Of a DNA stretch of 6,694 bases, positions 1-5,518 are shown one piece after another (position 1 is the first letter of the stretch; the number at the start of each line of letters is the position of its first letter). Under the pieces are notes generated by a model. That model saw nothing but the letters and a program-made list of their open reading frames with translations. It made no database searches and was not told the origin of the DNA. Position numbers and translations under genes: made by a program. The stretch is from Blastocatellia bacterium (GTDB lineage Bacteria > Acidobacteriota > Blastocatellia > Pyrinomonadales > Pyrinomonadaceae), in contig JACDAK010000190.1 of assembly GCA_013695495.1 (NCBI GenBank), positions 1 to 6,694 of the forward strand. Reading direction: 5' to 3'.

Positions 1-1469
1 CCTATCGGCAGATCGAAGCGTTCGGCACGCATTGCAGCGATGCGGACGGAATCGACGCGGTTCATCTGGCCGGCGCCGACGCCGAGGGTTTGATTTTCGT
101 TAGCGAGGACGATGGCGTTGGATTTCACGTGCTTACAAACGTCCCAGGCGAGGAGCATTGCATTTATCTCAGGCTGCGTGGGCGGTTTCTCGGAAACGAT
201 GTGGAGGCCGGCAGCGTCCATGCGATGAATATCGGGATCCTGGACGAGCATGCCGCCGGAGATTTGTTTGTATTGACGAGCGGCGAACTGATCTCGGCCG
301 TCGCCATTTTGAGACGACATTCGCAGGACCCGAAGATTCTTTTTGGAAGAAAGAATTGCGACGGCCTCGTCGTCGTAATCTGGTGCTATAACGACTTCGG
401 TGAAGACTTCGATGATCTCTGCGGCGACGGTGACGTCGACGGTGGTGTTAAGTGCGACGATGCCGCCGAAGGCAGAGACGGGGTCGGTTGAAAGTGCACG
501 TTTGTATGCCGCATGGTTTGACGAACCCAGCCCGACACCTGATGGATTTGTGTGTTTGATAATTGCGACTGCGAGGCGATCGAAATCCTGCACCAGTTTC
601 CAAGCGGCGTCGGCGTCGATGTAATTATTATAGGACATCTCTTTGCCGTGGAGTTGTTCCGCGGCCGCGATGCCCGTACCGCTTTGGTCGACGTAGAGGG
701 CTGCAGTTTGATGAGGATTTTCACCGTAGCGGAGGTCGGTGACTTTCGCGAGTTCGAGCGTGAGTTTCTCGGTTTGGGGCTCGCCAGCCTCGTCGAAATC
801 TTCAGATTCGATAAATGTGAGATGGCCGAGCGGGTTTAGGGGCTCAAGCATTTCGAGATCGTCGCTGGAGAGCTGGGCGGCGAGGTAGCTTGAGATAGCA
901 AGATCGTAGCTGGCGGTGCGTGTGTATGCCAGGACGGCGAGGCGCCGACGGGTTCCGAGTGAGAGCGCGGATTGATTTGCGCGCATTTCCGAGAGGATCT
1001 CGTCGTAGAGGCGCGGGTCCGTGACCACAGCAACATCGCGCCAGTTCTTGGAGGCTGATCGGATCATTGCGGGACCGCCGATGTCGATGTTCTCAACGGC
1101 ATCTTCGAGCGTCACGCCTTCTTTGGCAATGGTTTGTTCGAACGGGTAAAGGTTAATGACGACCAAGTCTATGGGTTCGATATCGTGTTCTCCCATTGAC
1201 GCGACGTGGTCGGGGTCATCGCGGAGAGCCAGAAAGGCGCCGTGGATCTTCGGATGAAGAGTTTTAACTCTGCCGTCCATCATCTCCGGAAATCCGGTAA
1301 CGGCGGAAACGTCTATGACGGCGATGGAGTTTTGGCGAAGTGTTTTCGCGGTGCCGCCGGTAGAGATTATTTCGACGCCCATTTCGGCAAGCGACTTAGC
1401 GAATTCGACGGCGTCGGTTTTGTCTGAAAGGCTTATGAGTGCGCGTTTAATCGTTCGGAAATTTGTCAT
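1..1469 (-). CDS. purH: Bifunctional AICAR formyltransferase / IMP cyclohydrolase, C-terminus cut off by the window
   Basis: PurH catalyses the last two steps of de novo purine synthesis in the cytoplasm: formylation of AICAR with 10-formyl-THF, then cyclisation of FAICAR to IMP. I translated the minus strand from the ATG at 1469 and found 489 codons without a stop. The N-terminal cyclohydrolase (MGS-like) domain shows SLSDKT (13-18), STGGT (36-40), the TGFPEMMDGRVKTLHP stretch, NLYPFEQ and GGPAMIRSASKN (131-142). The transformylase domain shows RYGENPHQ (247-254), MSYNNYIDADAA, the catalytic-type KHTNPSG with K305/H306, KSNAIV (about 449-454) and GAGQMNRVDSVRIAAM. About 60 C-terminal residues are missing at the left edge, judged from usual family length. 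Two oddities: NPSG where most homologues have NPCG, and a roughly 35-residue acidic insertion before RYGENPHQ compared with E. coli PurH. The start has no Shine-Dalgarno; it follows a U-rich tract. Identity is secure. Confidence 0.97.
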   Translation of the reverse strand, partial: MTNFRTIKRALISLSDKTDAVEFAKSLAEMGVEIISTGGTAKTLRQNSIAVIDVSAVTGFPEMMDGRVKTLHPKIHGAFLALRDDPDHVASMGEHDIEPIDLVVINLYPFEQTIAKEGVTLEDAVENIDIGGPAMIRSASKNWRDVAVVTDPRLYDEILSEMRANQSALSLGTRRRLAVLAYTRTASYDLAISSYLAAQLSSDDLEMLEPLNPLGHLTFIESEDFDEAGEPQTEKLTLELAKVTDLRYGENPHQTAALYVDQSGTGIAAAEQLHGKEMSYNNYIDADAAWKLVQDFDRLAVAIIKHTNPSGVGLGSSNHAAYKRALSTDPVSAFGGIVALNTTVDVTVAAEIIEVFTEVVIAPDYDDEAVAILSSKKNLRVLRMSSQNGDGRDQFAARQYKQISGGMLVQDPDIHRMDAAGLHIVSEKPPTQPEINAMLLAWDVCKHVKSNAIVLANENQTLGVGAGQMNRVDSVRIAAMRAERFDLPI

Positions 1470-1471
1470 GT

Positions 1472-1500
1472 AAAAAAGAAAAACGGCCCAAAAGACCGCG
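1472..1500 (-). terminator. Intrinsic-terminator-like hairpin directly upstream of purH (possible attenuator)
   Basis: In the minus-strand RNA, bases 1498-1494 pair with 1488-1484 (CGGUC with GGCCG, including one G-U). A further G-U can form at 1499/1483, and the loop is 5 nt. The hairpin is followed at once by UUUUUCUUUUUU (1483-1472). The plus-strand copy would have A-C mismatches at the G-U positions and lacks a T-run, so the signal is directional. It ends 3 nt before the purH ATG, which leaves no room for a promoter between them. It is therefore either an attenuator that purH transcription must read through, or the terminator of the upstream small ORF. Confidence 0.6.
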
Positions 1501-1562
1501 TTGTTAGTTAAGTTAGTTTTTAAGACGCAGTTCGGTGCGAGATCGAACCACGGTAACCTGCG
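1495..1562 (-). promoter_or_regulatory. Foldable leader RNA upstream of purH
   Basis: Several mutually exclusive pairings are visible by eye. Bases 1526-1532 (cgcagtt) pair with 1555-1562 (aacctgcg), giving 7 bp with one bulged base. A local hairpin pairs 1530-1534 (gttcg) with 1544-1548 (cgaac). On the minus RNA, ACCGUGGUU (1554-1546) can pair with AACGCGGU (1502-1495), giving 8 bp with one G-U and one bulged G. That last pairing would consume the 5' arm of the terminator hairpin, as an antiterminator would. An AACTAAC direct repeat (minus strand; 1503-1509 and 1512-1518 on plus) lies between. It matches no riboswitch class I can recall, including the ZTP motif often found upstream of purH. 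Function is inference. Confidence 0.35.
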
Positions 1563-1580
1563 AAAACTGAAGCCACCTGC

Positions 1581-1658
1581 TTAGAAGAAAAAGCGTCCGA
1601 GCGTAAGCAAGCTTATCAGAATCGCGAGAGCGAACATTACAACTTTTATTAGACTCAT
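1581..1658 (-). CDS. Candidate 25-residue hydrophobic small membrane protein
   Basis: A minus-strand ATG at 1658 opens 25 codons ending in TAA (1583-1581). The peptide begins MSLIKVVMF and continues through an uninterrupted hydrophobic run (ALAILISLLTLG) to end in RFFF. One lysine near the N-terminus and one arginine near the C-terminus flank a helix long enough to cross a membrane. A weak AGAG lies 5 nt upstream of the ATG. It sits in the purH upstream region, same strand, 111 bp before the purH start, so the two could share a transcript that the hairpin at 1472-1500 would interrupt. I recognise no family. It could be a chance ORF, but its even hydrophobicity and flanking charges are what a real single-helix protein would show. 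Confidence 0.4.
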   Translation of the reverse strand: MSLIKVVMFALAILISLLTLGRFFF

Positions 1659-1663
1659 ATAAA
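1637..1663 (+). promoter_or_regulatory. Weak promoter-like AT-rich block upstream of the metallopeptidase cluster
   Basis: The plus strand carries TTACAA followed after about 15-17 nt by TATAAA/TAAACT (around 1658-1666), 60-80 nt before the ATG at 1722. This is the best sigma-70-like pair I see for the 1722-4587 cluster, but the match is poor and it overlaps the minus-strand small ORF. Confidence 0.2.
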
Positions 1664-1674
1664 CTCTAAGTCAG

Positions 1675-1691
1675 GCTTCTTCAACAGAAGC
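1675..1691. repeat. 6-bp perfect inverted repeat in the intergenic region
   Basis: GCTTCT (1675-1680) and AGAAGC (1686-1691) form a perfect inverted repeat around a 5-nt loop, between the small ORF and the start of the metallopeptidase gene. No U-tract follows on either strand, so it is more likely an operator or 5'-UTR hairpin than a terminator. It could also be chance. Confidence 0.35.
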
Positions 1692-1721
1692 GAAGAACTA
1701 GTCTAGGTTTAACCTTCCTCG

Positions 1722-3122
1722 ATGTCAAAAACAGCACCTTCATTCTACCAGACCCTCGCAGCCCTGGGCGCGGTTTTACAAATCTTTACACTTGGTATGG
1801 GTCAAGGGGCGCGAATTGAGATAGATGGAAGCACGGCTCGGGTTTCGATCGACTTGGACGCCGCGGAACGTGTCAACGTGTCATTTTTGTCGTCGTATGC
1901 GGGGGTAGATGGCATTTCGGAGCGGGTGACCGAGTTGAAGGTGTTTGACACCGAGCAGCGTGAGGTCAATTTGAAGCGGTTGGGCCTGGGTGAGTATTTG
2001 GCGGAGCGGCCCTACGCACGACTTTCTTACTCGGTAAATCTCGAGCCTTTATCGAATGCGGGGCGGGCTCATGTGTCGTGGATAGATGGGGACGTGGGCG
2101 TATTGGTGGGGCGGGATCTGCTTCCGATCGGGGTTCGGGAGGTGGTGGCGGCGTTAGCGCTGCCGAGCGGATGGGAGCTTCGCGGAACCGTGCCCGATGC
2201 GAGAGCTGTAAAGCTTGGAAGGGCGGGCGAACCGGTTTATATCGGACGCGGATGGCGCGTTCGAGAGGATGCCGGCGGTAAGCTCACGCTGATGTTTTCG
2301 GGGGAGTGGCGTTTCACGGATGAAGACGCGATGGAACGAGCGCGGGAAATCTTTGCAGAATACGAGCGAATGTTTGGAGCGGCGCCTTCCGGGGCGTTTT
2401 CAATAGCGTTTACGCGGCTGCCGCAGCAGACGGAGTTTGGCGTTTGGAATGCGGAAACGCGCGGGCGAAATGTGCTGGTCGCGTCGTCCGATATGCCGTT
2501 TGGGACGCCATCGGTGCAGAGGATGCACGAGCAGTTAAGACATGAAATTTTTCATTTTTGGATACCGAACGGGGTGAATCTAAGCGGTAACTACGACTGG
2601 TTTTATGAGGGGTTTGCTCTTTATCAATCGCTCAAGATAGGAGTGAAGCTGAAGCGTATTAGGTTTGAAGATATGCTGATCACGTTGTCGCAGGCGATGA
2701 GGATGGCGGACGCGGTCGGTGACGGGACATCTTTGATCGACGCGACTCGAAACCGATGGACGACGGGGCAGAATGCGATCTATGCGCGGGGGCTGGCGGC
2801 GGCTTTTTATATTGATCTTTCGATGATGAACGAGTCGCGGGGGCGCCGGATGACCGATGACATCGTTCGTGAGATCTATGCGAAGTATTCGGAATCAGCA
2901 GAAAGGCGTGACGGGAACGAGGCGGTGCTCGAGATCCTGACGGCTCGACCGGAGTTGAGGCCCGTCGTGAACGGTATGGTCAACGGCACTTCCGGGTTTG
3001 ATGCGGGAGGGCTGCTTACGAAGAGCGGCTTTGTGAGGTCGCCGGGAAAACTGGAAACGACTGAGAAACCGAACGGCCGGCAGCGCGAAATACTCAGGAA
3101 ATTGGGTTATAATGGCAGGTAG
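1722..3122 (+). CDS. Exported M61/M1-like (gluzincin) zinc metallopeptidase
   Basis: A 466-residue protein with a signal-peptide-like N-terminus: K3, then a hydrophobic stretch about residues 10-26 and small residues around 27-30. It probably acts in the periplasm or outside the cell. Residues about 30-200 look like beta-rich, non-catalytic sequence. The catalytic part has HEIFH (274-278) and a downstream glutamate in WFYEGFA (E296), the gluzincin HExxH...E zinc site, with 17 residues between H278 and E296 against 18 in classical M1 enzymes. A later IYARGLAAAFYIDL segment (about 353-366), followed by RMTDDIVREIYAKY, resembles the C-terminal part of M61 glycyl-aminopeptidase-type enzymes. No PDZ domain follows, unlike many M61 proteins. 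The start is constrained by an in-frame TAA at 1710-1712; no clear Shine-Dalgarno is visible. It leads a three-gene cluster. Substrate unknown. Confidence 0.8.
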   Translation: MSKTAPSFYQTLAALGAVLQIFTLGMGQGARIEIDGSTARVSIDLDAAERVNVSFLSSYAGVDGISERVTELKVFDTEQREVNLKRLGLGEYLAERPYARLSYSVNLEPLSNAGRAHVSWIDGDVGVLVGRDLLPIGVREVVAALALPSGWELRGTVPDARAVKLGRAGEPVYIGRGWRVREDAGGKLTLMFSGEWRFTDEDAMERAREIFAEYERMFGAAPSGAFSIAFTRLPQQTEFGVWNAETRGRNVLVASSDMPFGTPSVQRMHEQLRHEIFHFWIPNGVNLSGNYDWFYEGFALYQSLKIGVKLKRIRFEDMLITLSQAMRMADAVGDGTSLIDATRNRWTTGQNAIYARGLAAAFYIDLSMMNESRGRRMTDDIVREIYAKYSESAERRDGNEAVLEILTARPELRPVVNGMVNGTSGFDAGGLLTKSGFVRSPGKLETTEKPNGRQREILRKLGYNGR

Positions 3123-3139
3123 TTTAGCCAGAAAGCACC

Positions 3140-4288
3140 ATGAAGCTTAAGTTATTTTTTACATCCACATTGCTTTGCGCATGTTTTTTCGTCCAAGGCT
3201 GCAGCCTGCTCGACGCAACGATCGGGACCTTTTCGGAAGCAGTGGGCCTAACAGATACGGCTGTTGTAATGGCGAGGACTGCGCAGATACGAACGTCGTA
3301 CGCGGTCGTAGCGGCGGACCTGCTTGAGGTGAAGCGCGGTGACAGATTGGATGTCCTGGACAAGGTGGAGTTTGAAAAGGTGCTCTGGTATCGCGTACGT
3401 GCGAGGGACGAAGAGGGCACAGAAGGTTGGATAGAGGCGCAGAACGTCATCACGAATGACACGCTGGAGAAATCGCAGGAACTGGCTTTGCAGTTCAAGG
3501 AGCAACTGCCGCAGGCCGGCGGGAAGCTGCGGGCGGCTTCTAACTTGCGGCTGGCGCCCGAGATGAACGCGGAGAACGTGCTCTTCAGGCTGCCGAACAA
3601 CACTACTTTCGAGATCATGGCTTGGAATTTTGTGCCGAAGCAGGAGGTCGCAGACGTCGACGATTCGACGAGCGGACCTGCGAAACCGCCAGGTTCTGAA
3701 AGGAACGAAGAGATCGAGTCGGCACGGGTTGCGGGCGAACCGGAGAAGATCGATGAGAAATATGACATTTGGTACCTTGTAAAGCTGGACCCGTCAGTGT
3801 CGCCGGCTCCTGCGGGATGGCTTTTCGGGCGGCAAGTCGAGCTTCAAGTGCCGAGCGACATTGTGTTTTTTCAACCGAATAATCGGCGGTTCGTCTCGTG
3901 GCAGCGGCTGGATACGGATTCGCCTTCGATGAGCGTTTCTGACGATAGGAAATCGACGCCCGGCAACTGGATGATCGTTTCGCGGACGAATGCGGTGAAA
4001 GCGATCGACGGGGTTGAGCCGGATTTTGACGGTATTCAGGTGATGGCTTTTGATAAATATGATCAGAGCTATTACACCGTATATCGATCGAGCGGTGAAG
4101 TGTGGGGCAAGCTGCCGATGAGGATCGACGGTTCAGGAGACAATAAAACAGTCACGCTGAGGCTGCGGCATCCCGAAGGGCGGATGGATGAGAAACGTTT
4201 TGTTATTTTTCGCGACCGCAATCGGCTGCGAGTGACGCCGCCTGAGGACATCGCTCAATATCAGCAAACGCCTCCGCGGCGCCGGTAG
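3140..4288 (+). CDS. Lipoprotein with bacterial SH3-like domains
   Basis: A 382-residue protein. A type II signal peptide is visible: K2 and K4, a hydrophobic core, then a VQGC lipobox with the lipidated cysteine at C21. A first bacterial SH3 (SH3b) domain spans about 46-105: TAQIRTS, LEVKRGDRLDVLD, WYRVRA and the closing GWIEAQNV are typical. A second SH3-like unit starts at NLRLAPEMNAENVLFRLP (about 135-152) and seems interrupted by a charged, proline-rich insert (about 167-205). It resumes at IWYLVKLD...GWLFGRQVEL (about 210-235). The last about 130 residues are beta-rich and unrecognised, with a basic TPPRRR end. SH3b domains usually bind cell-wall or protein ligands, so an envelope anchoring or sensing role is likely. 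It lies 17 bp after the metallopeptidase gene and may assist it. Confidence 0.78.
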   Translation: MKLKLFFTSTLLCACFFVQGCSLLDATIGTFSEAVGLTDTAVVMARTAQIRTSYAVVAADLLEVKRGDRLDVLDKVEFEKVLWYRVRARDEEGTEGWIEAQNVITNDTLEKSQELALQFKEQLPQAGGKLRAASNLRLAPEMNAENVLFRLPNNTTFEIMAWNFVPKQEVADVDDSTSGPAKPPGSERNEEIESARVAGEPEKIDEKYDIWYLVKLDPSVSPAPAGWLFGRQVELQVPSDIVFFQPNNRRFVSWQRLDTDSPSMSVSDDRKSTPGNWMIVSRTNAVKAIDGVEPDFDGIQVMAFDKYDQSYYTVYRSSGEVWGKLPMRIDGSGDNKTVTLRLRHPEGRMDEKRFVIFRDRNRLRVTPPEDIAQYQQTPPRRR

Positions 4289-4290
4289 AG

Positions 4291-4587
4291 GTGGGGGAAG
4301 ACCTACAGAATCCGTTTCCGGAACCGGTTGAGATCGAGATCACCGATTCGATCGATCTGCATTCCTTTTCTCCGAAGGATGTGAAGGCGGTCGTCCGGGC
4401 GTATCTGAACGAAGCTTATAAAAAGGGGTTCCTGTTCGTGAGGATCATTCACGGAAAAGGGATAGGCGTTCAGCGAGAGATGGTGCGCAGCGTTTTGAGC
4501 GAGACGGCGTTTGTAAAACGTTTTCGTTCGGGCGATGAGCTTTCGGGCGGCGGCTCGGGTGCGACGATCGCAGAGTTTGAACGCTAA
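4291..4587 (+). CDS. Stand-alone Smr-domain protein
   Basis: A 98-residue protein that is almost entirely an Smr domain, the fold found at the C-terminus of MutS2. Key signatures are present in order: IDLHSF (21-26, the DLH motif), DVKAVVRAYL (30-39), VRIIHGKGIGVQR (50-62, with HGKG at 54-57) and the C-terminal GGGSGATIAEF (87-96). Such domains have nuclease or nucleic-acid-binding activity in characterised members; this one has no MutS part. The GTG start at 4291 lies 2 bp after the lipoprotein stop, with AGAGG nearby but too close to be an ideal Shine-Dalgarno, so coupling to the upstream gene is likely. The frame is open upstream, so an earlier start inside the lipoprotein gene cannot be excluded. 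Domain call is firm, role unknown. Confidence 0.88.
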   Translation: MGEDLQNPFPEPVEIEITDSIDLHSFSPKDVKAVVRAYLNEAYKKGFLFVRIIHGKGIGVQREMVRSVLSETAFVKRFRSGDELSGGGSGATIAEFER

Positions 4588-4591
4588 CTGT

Positions 4592-4843
4592 TTAAGATTC
4601 GTCGATAACGTCGGCCCACGTTTCATCTTCGAGGTGTGCTGCGCCAATGAGCGCGTCTTGTTCCTCGATTCGCCGCTCTGCTGCTTCCAGCCTTCCGAGC
4701 AACGCCTTACATCGGATCTCCAGCCCATGGAGCCGCTTTTTTCTTTCTATATCGAGCTTGTCGATGTAGAACATGTAGGCCATTTGCAGGCCCGCGACGC
4801 CCGCGAGTGCAAGGCAAAGACAGATGAGAATATAGACTAGAAT
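4592..4843 (-). CDS. Small single-pass membrane coiled-coil protein, probable AUU start
   Basis: The first in-frame ATG (4783) gives only 63 residues and has no Shine-Dalgarno. The frame stays open upstream and encodes a hydrophobic helix, VYILICLCLALAGVAGL. A strong GGAGG (4853-4849) lies exactly 5 nt before an in-frame ATT (4843-4841), which I take as the start: 83 residues. Layout: membrane helix about 2-21, MAYMFYIDKLD juxtamembrane, then a charged heptad-like coiled coil (IERKKRLHGLEIRCKALLG...ERRIEEQ, about 32-65), and an acidic tail ending EDETWADVIDES. The architecture recalls PspB-like or cell-envelope scaffold proteins, but I do not recognise a family firmly. It converges on the Smr gene with 4 bp between stops. 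If AUU is wrong, the 63-residue version starting at 4783 remains. Confidence 0.6.
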   Translation of the reverse strand: MLVYILICLCLALAGVAGLQMAYMFYIDKLDIERKKRLHGLEIRCKALLGRLEAAERRIEEQDALIGAAHLEDETWADVIDES

Positions 4844-4848
4844 AGCAA

Positions 4849-4853
4849 CCTCC
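4849..4853 (-). promoter_or_regulatory. Strong Shine-Dalgarno that decides the start of the 4592-4843 gene
   Basis: The minus strand reads GCGGAGGTTGCTATT: GGAGG at 4853-4849 with a 5-nt spacer before the ATT codon. No ATG, GTG or TTG lies in the right frame at a workable distance; the TTG that follows is out of frame and hits a stop after three codons. Confidence 0.55.
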
Positions 4854-4929
4854 GCTTGTTCGATAGACCTAAAGCGACAGCCGGTCAGGATGGCGGATCG
4901 AGTAGGGGCACGTCGTTGGTCTTTCGAAC

Positions 4930-4935
4930 ATTATA
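4930..4935 (-). promoter_or_regulatory. Consensus -10 box (TATAAT) facing the small membrane protein gene
   Basis: The minus strand carries a perfect TATAAT at 4935-4930, about 87 nt upstream of the proposed AUU start. No good -35 is visible 16-18 nt further up (only T-rich TTATTT), so it is a candidate only. Confidence 0.35.
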
Positions 4936-4938
4936 CTC

Positions 4939-4967
4939 TTGACCGCGAGCGGAAATAAAGAAAGAAT
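4939..4967 (+). promoter_or_regulatory. Candidate promoter for the DUF6941-like gene
   Basis: TTGACC (4939-4944), a 17-nt spacer, then AAGAAT (4962-4967) forms a plausible sigma-70-like pair directed at the gene starting at 5084. It sits almost back to back with the minus-strand TATAAT at 4930-4935. Confidence 0.35.
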
Positions 4968-5022
4968 CGGAGATACGGTAGAAATTCTTGAAGGTTTTTT
5001 ATGCACTCAATGTCGAGGCCGT

Positions 5023-5036
5023 GAGAATGCGTTCTC
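5023..5036. repeat. Inverted repeat GAGAA-N4-TTCTC, possible operator
   Basis: GAGAA (5023-5027) and TTCTC (5032-5036) are a perfect inverted repeat with a TGCG centre, about 48 bp before the ATG at 5084 and between the candidate promoter and the gene. It could be a repressor site or a small mRNA hairpin. It is followed by a short ATTG tandem triplication (5043-5054). Confidence 0.35.
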
Positions 5037-5083
5037 GGGATAATTGATTGATTGAGCGTTTTCAAGTCTGTAATTTTGATCAA

Positions 5084-5518
5084 ATGCGAACACAGGAACT
5101 AAAGCTTGTTTACACACTTTTGTGTGATGACGTGAGAATCGAGATGGGCAACAAGATCTCGCTAATGGGGATCTTTCAGAACATATTGGTCGAAACGCTG
5201 CCTGTCTCGCTTATCAAATTTGCCGTGATCAATCATTTTGAAGGCGCGGGCGATCATCAGACGGAGGTCCGCATTCTGGCACCGGATCGCAACAACGTCG
5301 TCGTGTCGTCGCAGCCGACATCGGTGGAACTCGCCAGGGGCGGATTTACCGATAACGTGAGCTTTTTTGTAAATGTAATGTTCCCGACGGCCGGCACCTA
5401 CTGGGTGCAGACCATCGCGAATGATGTAGTGCTGCAGGAATTTCCGCTGATAGTGACGGATTCGGCGAATGCTGAATCGATGCGCCCGCCCGAGGAGATC
5501 TCAGAAACGATCAATTAG
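5084..5518 (+). CDS. DUF6941-like protein
   Basis: The 144-residue product begins MRTQELKLVYTLLCDDVRIEMGN, and continues KISLMGIFQNI. The LLCDDVR...GNKISLMGIF opening is the pattern I associate with DUF6941, small proteins of unknown function. No signal peptide or membrane helix is present. The rest alternates beta-strand-like stretches (VEVRIL-type, FFVNVMFPTAGTYWVQTIAND, FPLIVTD), consistent with a single beta-sandwich domain, then an acidic-proline tail. I prefer the ATG at 5084 because family resemblance starts there. A TTG at 5048 would add 12 residues and has only a weak GGGA upstream. Its end overlaps the convergent gene on the minus strand by 8 bp. Confidence 0.7.
   Translation: MRTQELKLVYTLLCDDVRIEMGNKISLMGIFQNILVETLPVSLIKFAVINHFEGAGDHQTEVRILAPDRNNVVVSSQPTSVELARGGFTDNVSFFVNVMFPTAGTYWVQTIANDVVLQEFPLIVTDSANAESMRPPEEISETIN

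Noticed and set aside
90..1427. Several plus-strand open frames of 70-130 codons
   Set aside because: They are shadows of purH, whose minus-strand frame is continuous and carries all the family motifs.
1503..1518. GTTAGTT direct repeat (9-bp period) as a tandem-repeat or phage attachment site
   Set aside because: Only two short copies, and no integrase or other mobile-element signature in the window.
1526..1562. GGTTCGATC on the minus strand, like a tRNA T-loop
   Set aside because: The flanking bases do not form a T-stem, and no acceptor stem, anticodon arm or CCA fits.
4303..4728. 141-codon minus-strand frame across the Smr gene
   Set aside because: It is antisense to a well-supported Smr domain and out of frame with the coiled-coil protein.
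4890..4958. 22-codon plus-strand ORF starting ATGGCGGATCGA
   Set aside because: The composition is not protein-like, there is no clear ribosome site, and it overlaps the candidate promoters; most likely chance.
4962..5000. AAGAAT...ATTCTT inverted repeat followed by a T6 run, as a terminator
   Set aside because: The stem is all but one A-T pairs, the loop is about 16 nt, and the T-run is not directly after the stem; no gene on the plus strand ends nearby.
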